Assembly (NCBI RefSeq): GCF_001619615.1
Contig: NZ_LQQP01000034.1
Coordinates: forward strand, 26,150-90,149
Source: Microbacterium sp. T32
Lineage (GTDB): Bacteria; Actinomycetota; Actinomycetes; Actinomycetales; Microbacteriaceae
Reading direction: 5' to 3'
DNA length: 64,000 nt
Shown here: positions 34,146 through 42,230 of the stretch, piece after piece
Layout of the letters: each line of letters begins with the position of its first letter
Numbering within the stretch: the stretch's first letter is position 1
The notes under the pieces: model-generated
The model's input: the letters and a program-made list of their open reading frames with translations, nothing else
What the model was told of the DNA's origin: nothing
Database searches by the model: none
Translations under genes and position numbers: made by a program

Positions 34146-35719
34146 CCGCTGTTCGGGTTCGCGCGGCACCAGTCGCGGAACTGCTGGACAGCCTTCTCCT
34201 GGTCGGCGTACGTGGTCGAGAACACCGTCTCGCCCGTGTCGAGGTTGACCGTCGTGAAGTAGTACCAGGTGCCGTCGACGGGGTGCATGGCCGCGTCGAT
34301 GGCGAGGTCGCCGGCGTTCGCGATCGGACCGATGGGCAGGCCCGGGCGGATGTAGGTGTTCCACGGGTTGTCGCTGGTGAGGGCGTTCTCCGACGACGAC
34401 GAGCTGCCCGCGCCGATCTCCCCGACGCCGTACTGCGCCGTCGAGTCCATCTGCAGCAGACCGTGGGTCTCGTCGTTGTCCGGCTGGAGGCGGTTCTCGA
34501 TCACGCGCGAGACCTTGTAGAAGTCGTCGGAGTTGCGCGCCTCGCGCTCGATGATCGAAGCGATGATCAGGATCCGTTCGCGATCAGACTCCGGCACCCC
34601 GGCCTGGTCGAGCGACTGCACCGTGCGCTGCACCATTCTCTGGATGACCTGCGTCGCCGTGACCCCGTCGTCGAAGTCATAGGTCGCCGGGAAGATCCAT
34701 CCCTCGAGCGTGGATGCCGACACCCCGTACTGTGACGGATCGGCCACCGCCGCTTCGAAGTCGGCGCGCGGGATCGTCAGCTGCTCGGACATCGCGTCGA
34801 GGGACTGCTCGAGCGTGAGGCCTTCGCGCAGTTGGACCGAGTGGTTCAGGCGGGTCGCCGGATCGCGGAGCGCCGTGAGCACCGCCGGGGACGACATCTG
34901 CTGCTGCAGCTTGTATACGCCCGGCTGGAACGTGAAGGCCACGTTGTTCTGCACCATGTACTTGTACAGCGAGTCGGACTGCTTGGTGATGCCGGCCTCG
35001 AACAGCTTCGGCGAGACCGACTCTCCGGTGTCGCCGGAGACGATCGTGACACGCGCCTCGCCGGTGGCCATACCCTCGGCGTAGTCGGTGGGTTCTCCCG
35101 TGCCGAGGAACTCGCGCACGCGGTCGCCGTAGGTGTTCCAGAGCGCGAACCCGCCACCGACGATTCCGCCGATGATCACGAGCACGACCGCCAGGGCGAT
35201 CCAGCCGCCCACGCGGCGGCGCCGCTTCGGCGGCGCGGCCCACTGCACGTCGTCCGAGTGGGCGCGACCGGAGAAGAGGTCATCGAGCGACCCGGATGCG
35301 ACGCCTCGGTCACCGGCGGCGGCGGTCGCAACGCCGACGGTCGCGGTCTGTTGCTGCGGACCGGGTTCGGGCTGGCGCCGCGGCGTGGGCTGCCACGCCG
35401 CGACGGGCTCGGGCCGCCGCTCCTCAGCCGGGGCGCCGATCGGCGTGGTCTGCGCCGCGGCCCGCGGAGCGGGCACCGGTGCCGTCGGCGGGGTGGGGGT
35501 GACGCCGCTCTGCGTCTCGGGAGTCTGCGGAGTGTCGCCCGTCTGGGCTCGCCGGGCCTCGCGGGCCGCGCGGCGCGAGGGCGGCGGAGAGGAGGCGTCC
35601 GGCGCGGGGGCCCCGGCGGTCGCGCCGCTGCGGGCCGTGGCATCCGTCGCTCCGGATCGGGGGTCGGGAAGTCGGCCGTACAGCTCGGCGAACGGATCGG
35701 TGGGGTCGTTTTCGGGCAT
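34139..35719 (-). CDS. mltG: Endolytic murein transglycosylase MltG
   Basis: This membrane-bound enzyme cleaves new glycan strands during peptidoglycan growth. The protein has 526 residues. A long Pro/Ala-rich cytoplasmic tail (1-165) and an RRRR stretch precede one membrane segment (about 171-193). The YceG domain follows, with the catalytic glutamate in IASIIEREARN near 386 and a C-terminal YFTTVNLDTGET. The start is set by ruvX, whose stop is 1 base upstream. The mltG-aroE order is conserved in Actinobacteria. Confidence 0.93.
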   Translation of the reverse strand: MPENDPTDPFAELYGRLPDPRSGATDATARSGATAGAPAPDASSPPPSRRAAREARRAQTGDTPQTPETQSGVTPTPPTAPVPAPRAAAQTTPIGAPAEERRPEPVAAWQPTPRRQPEPGPQQQTATVGVATAAAGDRGVASGSLDDLFSGRAHSDDVQWAAPPKRRRRVGGWIALAVVLVIIGGIVGGGFALWNTYGDRVREFLGTGEPTDYAEGMATGEARVTIVSGDTGESVSPKLFEAGITKQSDSLYKYMVQNNVAFTFQPGVYKLQQQMSSPAVLTALRDPATRLNHSVQLREGLTLEQSLDAMSEQLTIPRADFEAAVADPSQYGVSASTLEGWIFPATYDFDDGVTATQVIQRMVQRTVQSLDQAGVPESDRERILIIASIIEREARNSDDFYKVSRVIENRLQPDNDETHGLLQMDSTAQYGVGEIGAGSSSSSENALTSDNPWNTYIRPGLPIGPIANAGDLAIDAAMHPVDGTWYYFTTVNLDTGETVFSTTYADQEKAVQQFRDWCRANPNSGC

Positions 35720-35720
35720 G

Positions 35721-36194
35721 TCAGGCGGGCTCCTGTCCCGGTGCTACAGCGGGTCCGGCCGGGTCACCGGACCTTCGCTCGACGTCGAGCGCCTGCTGCA
35801 GCAGCACCACAGCGGCGACTTGGTCCACAATGCTACGAGACTCGCGCTGGGAACGCCCGGCCTGCCGCAGAACGTCGTGCGCGGAGACGGTGCTGAGCCG
35901 CTCGTCCACGAGACGGACCGGGATGCTCAACGCCGCCGCCAGCTCCCCGGCGAAGGCGCGGGCATCGGTCGTAGAGGGCGTGTCGTCACCGCGCAGGTTC
36001 AGCGGCAGACCCACCAGCACCTCGAACGCTTCGTACTCCTCCGCGAGGGCGACGATGCGGCGCACCGGCTCGCCCTTCCGCGGCACGGTTTCGACCGGAA
36101 CCGCGAGCAGACCGTCGGGATCCGACCGGGCGACGCCGACGCGCGCGCGTCCGACGTCGATCCCCAGCCGGATGCCGCGGCGGAAGGCCGTCAC
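35721..36194 (-). CDS. ruvX: Holliday junction resolvase-like RuvX/YqgF
   Basis: This RNase H-fold protein has 157 residues and is linked to 16S rRNA 5' processing and recombination. The acidic site begins in RLGIDVGRARVGVA near 9-22, with GLPLNLRGDD and VDERLSTV as the later motifs. The GTG at 36194 overlaps the alaS stop (GTGA), which defines the start. Confidence 0.93.
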   Translation of the reverse strand: MTAFRRGIRLGIDVGRARVGVARSDPDGLLAVPVETVPRKGEPVRRIVALAEEYEAFEVLVGLPLNLRGDDTPSTTDARAFAGELAAALSIPVRLVDERLSTVSAHDVLRQAGRSQRESRSIVDQVAAVVLLQQALDVERRSGDPAGPAVAPGQEPA

Positions 36195-38860
36195 GCGGTG
36201 ATCGCCCGCACGTCTGCGACGATGCCCTCGAGCGCCTGCGGCAGGGCCGCGGCATCCGTTCCGCCGCCCTGCGCGACATCCGGACGTCCACCGCCGCCGC
36301 CGCCGAGGACTCCGGCGGCGCTCTTGGCCAGGGCGCCGGCGGCGAGGCCGCGCTCCCGCGCGGCGTCGTTCGTCACGACGACGACCGTGGCGCGGCCGCC
36401 CGCCACGCTGCCGAGGGCGACGACCGCGGGGTCGGAGCCGAGCCGGTCGCGTACCTGCAGCGCGAGCGAGCGTACGTCGTCGGCCGACGCGCCCTCCCCC
36501 AGCGACTGCGCGACCACACGCACCGTGCCCACCGCGACCGCGGATTCCACCAACTGCGGCAGGCGGTCGGAGAGCGCACGCGCCTCGAACGCGGCGATCT
36601 TCTTCTCGGCGGCCTTGAGGCTCGCGGCGAGTTCGGCGATGCGGGTCGTGAGCTGCTCGCGGGGGGTCTTGAGCGACGTCGTGAGCTGCGACACGATGGC
36701 GCGCTCGGCGGCGAGGTCGCGGAACGCGTCGAGCCCGACCAGCGCCTCGACGCGGCGGTTCGACGCGCCGACCGAGGACTCGCCGACGAGGTTGACCAGG
36801 CCGATCTCGGCGCTGCGCGCGACGTGCGTGCCGCCGCAGAGCTCGCGGGACCACGGGCCGCCGATGTCGACCATGCGCACGGTGTCGCCGTACTTCTCGC
36901 CGAACAGCGCCATCGCTCCCGCGGCCTTGGCCTCGTCGAGCGACAGCACGCGCGTCGTGACCTCGAGGTTGTCGCGGACGGCGTTGTTGGCGATGTCCTC
37001 GATCTCGGTGCGGGTCTCAGGCGAGAGCGCCGCACCCCAGCTGAAGTCGAAGCGCATGTACCCGGCGCGGTTGAGCGACCCGGTCTGGGTCGCCGTCTTG
37101 CCGAGCGTGTCGCGGATCGCCGCGTGCACGAGGTGCGTCGCGGAGTGCGCCTGCTGCGCCGAGTGGCGATTGAGGGCATCGACCACCGTCGTCGCGGGGG
37201 CGTCGACCGACACCTCGCCGCTGGTGACCTCGACCGTGTGGCTGATGAGGCCCGGCACGGGACGCTGCACGTCGAGCACCTCGAGCTCGTAGCCGGGACC
37301 GACGATGACGCCCTTGTCGGCGACCTGGCCGCCGGACTCGGCGTACAGCGCGGTCTCGGCGAGCACGACCTCGGCGATCTGGCCCTGCGACGCGCGGTCG
37401 GTGCTACGACCGTCGACCAGGATGCCGAGGACCTTGGACTCCGTCTCGAGGTCGGTGTACCCGGTGAACACCGTCTCGCCGAGCGCGCGGAACTCGCGGT
37501 ACACGCTCTGGTCGGCGATCGCGCCCTTGCGCGAGCGGGCGTCGGCTTTCGCGCGGGCGCGCTGCTCCTGCATGAGCGTGTCGAACGCGCCGCGGTCGAC
37601 CGTGAGACCGGCTTCCTCGGCGATCTCGAGGGTGAGGTCGATCGGGAAGCCGTACGTGTCGTGCAGCAGGAACGCCTCGGAGCCCGACAGCGTCGTGGCG
37701 CCGCCCTGCTTGGCATCCGCCACGGACTGGTCGAGGATCGCGGAGCCCGCCGCGAGCGTGCGGAGGAACGTCTGCTCCTCGGCGATCGCGTATGCCGAGA
37801 GGCGCGGGTAGTCCGTCGCGACCTCGGGGTACGACTCCTTCATCGCGTCGCGCGACGCGGCGAACAGCTCGGGGAACGTCGGTCCCTCGACGCCGAGCAG
37901 ACGCATCGAGCGGATCGCGCGGCGCATGATGCGGCGGAGGATGTAGCCGCGGCCCTCGTTCGACGGGGTGACGCCGTCGGCGAGGAGCATGAGCGACGAA
38001 CGCACGTGGTCGGCGACGATGCGCAGGCGCACGTCGTCGTCGTGCGACTCGGCGCCGTACGACTTGCCCGCGAGCTTCGCCGCCAGGTCGAGGACCGGAC
38101 GAACCTGGTCGGTCTCGTACATGTTGTCGACGCCCTGCTTGATGAACGCGATGCGCTCCAGGCCCATGCCGGTGTCGATGTTCTTCGCCGGCAGCTCGCC
38201 GACGATGTCGAAGTCGTACTTCGACCGCACGTTCGTGATCTCGTACTGCATGAACACGAGGTTCCAGATCTCGACGTAGCGGTCGTCGTCGGTCGCCGGT
38301 CCCCCGTCGATGCCGTAGGCGGGACCGCGGTCGAAGAAGATCTCGGAGCACGGACCCGCGGGGCCCGGGAGCCCGGTCGACCAGTAGTTGGTGTCCTTGC
38401 CGAGGCGCTGGATGCGCTCCTCGGGCAGGTCGGTGAGGCGCAGCCACAGGTCGTGCGCCTCGTCGTCCTCCTGGTAGACGGTGACCCACAGGTCCTTCGG
38501 GTCGAAGCCCAGGCCGCCCTCGGCATCCGGGGTCGTCAGCAGCTCCCACGCGTAGCGGATCGCGTCTTCCTTGAAGTAGTCGCCGAACGACCAGTTGCCC
38601 AGCATCTGGAAGAAGGTGCCGTGGCGCGGGGTCTTGCCGACCTCTTCGATGTCGTTCGTGCGAATGCACTTCTGCACGTCCGCAGCCCGGGGGTAGGGCG
38701 GGGGCACCACGCCGCTCAGGTACGGGATGAACGGCACCATGCCGGCGACGGTGAAGAGGAGCGCCGGGTCGTCGGTCACGAGCGACGCCGACGGCACGAT
38801 GGTGTGGTTCTTCTTCTCGAAGTAGTCGAGGAAGCGCTGAGCGATCTCGGCGGTTTTCAT
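36191..38860 (-). CDS. alaS: Alanyl-tRNA synthetase
   Basis: The product charges tRNA-Ala and edits mischarged Ser or Gly. The protein has 889 residues. The class II core begins MKTAEIAQRFLDYFEKKNH, and the editing domain has the metal ligands HSATHLVHAA and CGGTHVA. The extreme C-terminus is a glycine-rich DHHA1 domain (LGGGGGGRPDVAQGGG). No T-box leader was seen in the short upstream region. Confidence 0.98.
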   Translation of the reverse strand: MKTAEIAQRFLDYFEKKNHTIVPSASLVTDDPALLFTVAGMVPFIPYLSGVVPPPYPRAADVQKCIRTNDIEEVGKTPRHGTFFQMLGNWSFGDYFKEDAIRYAWELLTTPDAEGGLGFDPKDLWVTVYQEDDEAHDLWLRLTDLPEERIQRLGKDTNYWSTGLPGPAGPCSEIFFDRGPAYGIDGGPATDDDRYVEIWNLVFMQYEITNVRSKYDFDIVGELPAKNIDTGMGLERIAFIKQGVDNMYETDQVRPVLDLAAKLAGKSYGAESHDDDVRLRIVADHVRSSLMLLADGVTPSNEGRGYILRRIMRRAIRSMRLLGVEGPTFPELFAASRDAMKESYPEVATDYPRLSAYAIAEEQTFLRTLAAGSAILDQSVADAKQGGATTLSGSEAFLLHDTYGFPIDLTLEIAEEAGLTVDRGAFDTLMQEQRARAKADARSRKGAIADQSVYREFRALGETVFTGYTDLETESKVLGILVDGRSTDRASQGQIAEVVLAETALYAESGGQVADKGVIVGPGYELEVLDVQRPVPGLISHTVEVTSGEVSVDAPATTVVDALNRHSAQQAHSATHLVHAAIRDTLGKTATQTGSLNRAGYMRFDFSWGAALSPETRTEIEDIANNAVRDNLEVTTRVLSLDEAKAAGAMALFGEKYGDTVRMVDIGGPWSRELCGGTHVARSAEIGLVNLVGESSVGASNRRVEALVGLDAFRDLAAERAIVSQLTTSLKTPREQLTTRIAELAASLKAAEKKIAAFEARALSDRLPQLVESAVAVGTVRVVAQSLGEGASADDVRSLALQVRDRLGSDPAVVALGSVAGGRATVVVVTNDAARERGLAAGALAKSAAGVLGGGGGGRPDVAQGGGTDAAALPQALEGIVADVRAITA

Positions 38861-38920
38861 GTGGGGTCTTTCCGTGGGCGTGCGGATCCGCCCCGTCGAA
38901 CGGGGCGGGATGCCGGGAGG

Positions 38921-39205
38921 TCAGTCGGTGGGGGCGGCCTTCTTCGCCGCGTCGGCGACCGTGCCTGCGGCGTCGGCGGTCGCGTCGACCGCGGCAGCCG
39001 CGACGCCCTTGGCGTCGTCGAGGATGTCGGAGAGCCGCGTCTCCTGCTCGTGGTAGGCCTCGCTCATGCGGTCGGCGAACTCGCTGATGCGCGCGTCGAC
39101 CTGGGCGAGGAGCTCCTGGCCGCGGGGGTCCTTGTTGACCAGGTGCGCGGCGACGAAGCCTCCGGCGATGCCCAATACGAACCAGACGAGGCTTCTCACG
39201 ATCAC
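38921..39205 (-). CDS. Small membrane-anchored helical protein
   Basis: This protein of about 94 residues has one N-terminal membrane segment (SLVWFVLGIAGGFVAAHLV) followed by an amphipathic, acidic helical region and an Ala/Lys-rich tail. It resembles YtxH-like stress proteins in layout but is not a clear member. The start is uncertain: three in-frame GTG codons lie at 39208, 39205 and 39199 after a GAGGAAG ribosome binding site; the middle one has the best spacing. The function is unknown. Confidence 0.65.
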   Translation of the reverse strand: MIVRSLVWFVLGIAGGFVAAHLVNKDPRGQELLAQVDARISEFADRMSEAYHEQETRLSDILDDAKGVAAAAVDATADAAGTVADAAKKAAPTD

Positions 39206-39279
39206 CACTTCTTCCTCGAGCGAGCGCCGCGGGCGCGGCATCCCTTCATCGTAGGCGACAGGGTCGCGCGAGCGCGCGC

Positions 39280-39322
39280 CCGGAGGGATGGATGCCACGC
39301 CCCCGGCATCCCGTCCCTCCGG
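39280..39322. repeat. Hairpin with GGATGCC arms
   Basis: CCGGAGGGATGGATGCC and GGCATCCCGTCCCTCCGG pair almost fully around an 8-base loop. One base is bulged. The inner stem is the GGATGCC heptamer that is enriched across the window. Confidence 0.75.
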
Positions 39323-39359
39323 GTGGCCGGTCTCGGGTCCTCGGCGTCCCCCGGATCGG

Positions 39360-39430
39360 GCACAACTCCTGCAGGCACGTGGGCGATGGCTGCCGTCGGC
39401 CCGAGGGGCGCCAGGATGCCGGAGTTGTGC
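39360..39430. repeat. Spaced inverted repeat GCACAACTCC
   Basis: GCACAACTCCTG (39360-39371) and CCGGAGTTGTGC (39419-39430) pair at 11 of 12 bases across a 47-base GC-rich spacer. The role is unknown. Confidence 0.55.
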
Positions 39431-39476
39431 TCGCTCAACACGACGCCAGGCCGCGCGAGAGCGCGACCGAAGACAA

Positions 39477-39508
39477 CGAAGGGCGCCGGGAGAACCCGGC
39501 GCCCTTCG
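39477..39508 (-). terminator. rpsD terminator hairpin
   Basis: A perfect 14-bp stem (CGAAGGGCGCCGGG) with a 4-base loop lies 17 bases past the rpsD stop. The following minus-strand bases (GTTGTCTTCGG) are only weakly T-rich. Confidence 0.8.
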
Positions 39509-39525
39509 GCTCGTGAGTCGGAGAC

Positions 39526-40155
39526 TCAGCGAGCGGCGTAGTACTCGACGACGAGCTGCACGTCACACGTGACGGGCACCTCGGCACGCTTCGGGCGACG
39601 CACGAGGCGCGCCTGCAGCGTCGAGAGGTCGACCTCGAGGTAGCCCGGAACGGGGGGCAGAACCTCGGCGTGTCCGCCGGCGGCCGCGACCTGGAAGGGC
39701 TCGAGGCCCTCGCTCTTGGGCTTGACGTGCACGAGCTGACCCGGCTTCACGCGGAAGGACGGGCGGTCCACGAGCTGGCCATCGACCAGGATGTGGCGGT
39801 GCACGACGAGCTGACGGGCCTGGGCGGTGGTGCGGGCGAAGCCCGAACGAACGACCAGGGCGTCCAGACGCATCTCGAGGAGTTCGACCAGGTTCTCACC
39901 GGTCAGGCCCTCGGTGCGGCGGGCCTCGTTGAACGCGATGCGCAGCTGCTTCTCACGGATGCCGTACTGCTCGCGCAGACGCTGCTTCTCACGCAGACGG
40001 ACGGCGTAGTCGCTGTCGGCCTTGCGCTTGGTGCGGCCGTGCTCGCCGGGAGCGTAGGGACGCTTCTCGAGGTAGCGGGCGGCCTTCGGGGTGAGCGCGA
40101 CGCCGAGGGCGCGCGACAGACGGACCTTGCGGCGGTCCTGGGACTTCGTTGCCAC
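39526..40155 (-). CDS. rpsD: 30S ribosomal protein S4
   Basis: This primary 16S rRNA-binding protein has 209 residues. The N-terminus ATKSQDRRKVRLSRALGVALTPKA is followed by the conserved YLEKRPYAPGEHG and an S4 RNA-binding domain (about 98-165: RLDALVVRSGFARTTAQARQLVVHRHILVDG). It is of the zinc-free type, without N-terminal cysteines. The GTG at 40155 follows GGAAGGAG. No upstream ribosomal operon is seen; rpsD stands alone, as often in Actinobacteria. Confidence 0.97.
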   Translation of the reverse strand: MATKSQDRRKVRLSRALGVALTPKAARYLEKRPYAPGEHGRTKRKADSDYAVRLREKQRLREQYGIREKQLRIAFNEARRTEGLTGENLVELLEMRLDALVVRSGFARTTAQARQLVVHRHILVDGQLVDRPSFRVKPGQLVHVKPKSEGLEPFQVAAAGGHAEVLPPVPGYLEVDLSTLQARLVRRPKRAEVPVTCDVQLVVEYYAAR

Positions 40156-40333
40156 GAAGTACTCCTTCCGATGACGTGGCCGCGCCTTTCGCGGCTCACG
40201 GACGTATCGCCCCCTTCCGCCCGATCCGAAGCGCACGCCGGGGCGCACCGGAAGGTGATCACAGGAAGGAGGGGATGCCCGAAAACCCTGTTTCGAGCCG
40301 ATTCATGCTACCAGAGGCGGTCCCGCCGCCGTT

Positions 40334-41704
40334 TCAGCCGCCGTCGAGGATGCGCCGGATCTTCTCCAGCCGCGCGGACACCTCGCGTTCCGCCCCGTGG
40401 GACGTCGGTTGGTAGTACTGCTTCCCGCGCAATTCGTCGGGCAGGTACTGCTGCGCGACGATGCCGATCTCGCTGTCGTGGGCGTACTTGTAGCCCTTGC
40501 CGTGCCCGAGGCGCTTGGCTCCCGGGTAGTGCGCGTCGCGAAGATGCATCGGCACCCGGCCGAACCCGCCGGCCCGCACGTCGGCGATCGCCGCGTTGAT
40601 CGCGTTGTACGCGGCGTTCGACTTCGCCGTCGTGGCGAGGTACACGGTGGCCTCGGCGAGGGGGATGCGCCCCTCCGGCATGCCGATGAAGGCGACGGCA
40701 TCCGCCGCGGCGACCGCGATCTGCAGCGCCTGCGGGTCGGCGAGACCGATGTCCTCCGCGGCCGAGATCACCAGGCGCCGGGCGATGAACCGCGGGTCCT
40801 CCCCCGCCTCGATCATGCGGGCGAGGTAGTGGATGGCGGCATCCGCGTCGGAACCGCGGATCGACTTGATGAACGCGCTGATGACGTCGTAGTGCTCGTC
40901 GCCCTGCCGGTCGTAGCGCAGCAGCGCGCGGTCGACGGCCTGCGCGATGTGATCGCCGGTGATGACGGGGCGGGGGTCGTCGGCATCCGTGTCGTCGTCG
41001 TGCTCGTCGTCGTCGCGGGCGGCGTCGTCGGCGGCCACGGAGGCCGCGGCTTCGAGGGCGGTCAGGGCGCGGCGGGCGTCGCCGGAGGCCAGGCGAACGA
41101 GAGCCGCACGTGCCTCGTCGCTGAGCACGACGCCGTCGGCCAGGCCCCGTGGATCGGTCACCGCGCGGTCCACCAGCGCCCCGAGGTCATCGTCGCCGAG
41201 CGGCCGCAGCGTGAGCAGGAGCGAACGCGACAGCAGCGGCGAGATGACGGAGAACGACGGGTTCTCGGTCGTCGCCGCGATGAGCACCACCCACCCGTTC
41301 TCGACGCCCGGGAGGAGCGCATCCTGCTGCGCCTTCGTGAAGCGGTGGATCTCGTCGAGGAACAGGATCGTCGACTGGCCGTACAGGTCGCGCTGGGTGA
41401 GAGCCTCCTGCATGACCTCGCGGACGTCCTTCACCCCCGCGGTGATCGCCGACAGCTCGACGAACCGCCGCCCCGACGAGCGCGCGATGGCCTGCGCCAG
41501 CGTCGTCTTGCCCGTGCCCGGCGGCCCCCAGAGGATGACCGAGACGGCGGAACCGGATGCCGAGGACTCGGTGCCCGCGAGCGTGACCAGCGGTGAACCG
41601 GGGCGCAGCAGGTGACCCTGGCCGGCGACCTCGTCGAGGCTCGTCGGGCGCATCCGCACCGCGAGCGGGGTCTGGCCCTGGAAGAGGGCGGAAGCACTGG
41701 TCAC
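40334..41704 (-). CDS. rarA: Replication-associated recombination protein A
   Basis: This AAA+ ATPase (MgsA/RarA/WRNIP1 family) acts at stalled replication forks. The protein has 456 residues. Walker A is [16 protein letters not shown] near 60-74, Walker B is LFLDEIHRF, and the C-terminal RarA tetramerisation domain has [15 protein letters not shown] and YKYAHD. The start is GTG at 41704 with TAGCCT ending 6 bases upstream and no ribosome binding site, which suggests a leaderless mRNA. Confidence 0.95.
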   Translation of the reverse strand: MTSASALFQGQTPLAVRMRPTSLDEVAGQGHLLRPGSPLVTLAGTESSASGSAVSVILWGPPGTGKTTLAQAIARSSGRRFVELSAITAGVKDVREVMQEALTQRDLYGQSTILFLDEIHRFTKAQQDALLPGVENGWVVLIAATTENPSFSVISPLLSRSLLLTLRPLGDDDLGALVDRAVTDPRGLADGVVLSDEARAALVRLASGDARRALTALEAAASVAADDAARDDDEHDDDTDADDPRPVITGDHIAQAVDRALLRYDRQGDEHYDVISAFIKSIRGSDADAAIHYLARMIEAGEDPRFIARRLVISAAEDIGLADPQALQIAVAAADAVAFIGMPEGRIPLAEATVYLATTAKSNAAYNAINAAIADVRAGGFGRVPMHLRDAHYPGAKRLGHGKGYKYAHDSEIGIVAQQYLPDELRGKQYYQPTSHGAEREVSARLEKIRRILDGG

Positions 41705-41710
41705 CGACCC

Positions 41711-41716
41711 AGGCTA
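41711..41716 (-). promoter_or_regulatory. Candidate -10 box for leaderless rarA mRNA
   Basis: TAGCCT on the minus strand is followed by GGGTCG and then the rarA GTG. Confidence 0.45.
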
Positions 41717-41747
41717 ATCGCGACCACCGACACCGGATCGAGCGGCT

Positions 41748-41777
41748 TTGTGGGCGCATCGACTCGATGCGTAGGAT
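41748..41777 (+). promoter_or_regulatory. Candidate promoter for the 41810 gene
   Basis: TTGTGG (41748-41753), an 18-base spacer and TAGGAT (41772-41777) lie upstream of the anchor-protein gene. A near copy (CTGTGG, 18 bases, TAGGCT) precedes the DUF349 gene at 42151-42180. Confidence 0.45.
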
Positions 41778-41809
41778 CGGGGCGGTCCGCACGGTGAGAA
41801 GAGGTCGAT

Positions 41810-42148
41810 GTGGCGACGGGTGGCAAGGATCGGCAGAGCCGCGAGCAGCGCGAGCGTGCGCGGGCGTATCAGATGCGGCAGGAGATCCACCGTCGCCAGG
41901 GGCAGCGCCGCCGACGCGACAACGTCCTTGCCGTCGTCGTGGGTCTGGTCGTGATCGCCGGTGCCGCGGCGCTGCAGACCGTGTACTTCGTCAGTGGCCC
42001 CGGTGCTCCCGTCCCCGCCCCGACGGTGACCGACACCCCCGCGCCGGGTTCCCCGTCGATCGACCCGCTGCTCCCCGACCCGAGTTCCAGCGATTCGACG
42101 TCCACCGACCCGGTCGCCCCCGTCCCGGACACCTCGCCCACGCCGTGA
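41810..42148 (+). CDS. Short membrane anchor protein resembling PPIase N-terminus
   Basis: This 112-residue protein has a strongly basic N-terminus (DRQSREQRERARAYQMRQ, RRQGQRRRRDN), one membrane segment (about 39-62), then a Pro/Ser/Thr/Asp-rich tail ending in TPTP. The layout closely resembles the membrane anchor of actinobacterial cyclophilin-type PPIases, which often lie near relA, but no cyclophilin domain follows and the frame stops. It may be a family without the domain or a truncated gene. The GTG at 41810 has a GAGG ribosome binding site. Confidence 0.7.
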   Translation: MATGGKDRQSREQRERARAYQMRQEIHRRQGQRRRRDNVLAVVVGLVVIAGAAALQTVYFVSGPGAPVPAPTVTDTPAPGSPSIDPLLPDPSSSDSTSTDPVAPVPDTSPTP

Positions 42149-42150
42149 AC

Positions 42151-42180
42151 CTGTGGCGACGGCATCCGTCGTACTAGGCT
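42151..42180 (+). promoter_or_regulatory. Candidate promoter for DUF349 gene
   Basis: CTGTGG (42151-42156), an 18-base spacer and TAGGCT (42175-42180) match the layout of the promoter proposed at 41748-41777. It overlaps the end of the anchor gene's 3' region. Confidence 0.4.
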
Positions 42181-42230
42181 CGGGTCCGTCCTTCTCCCCC
42201 AGGCGGCTCTGCCGCGATGAGGTGCTTCCC

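Larger units (their letters stand above)
39206..39525. other. Intergenic region with two palindromes and a terminator
   Basis: These 320 bases hold no convincing gene. They contain the rpsD terminator (39477-39508), a hairpin with GCACAACTCC arms (39360-39430) and a strong 17-18 bp hairpin (39280-39322). Confidence 0.75.

Noticed and set aside
38861..38920. T-box or other leader RNA before alaS, and likewise before thrS
   Set aside because: The upstream regions are only about 60-80 bases and have no specifier or antiterminator pattern.
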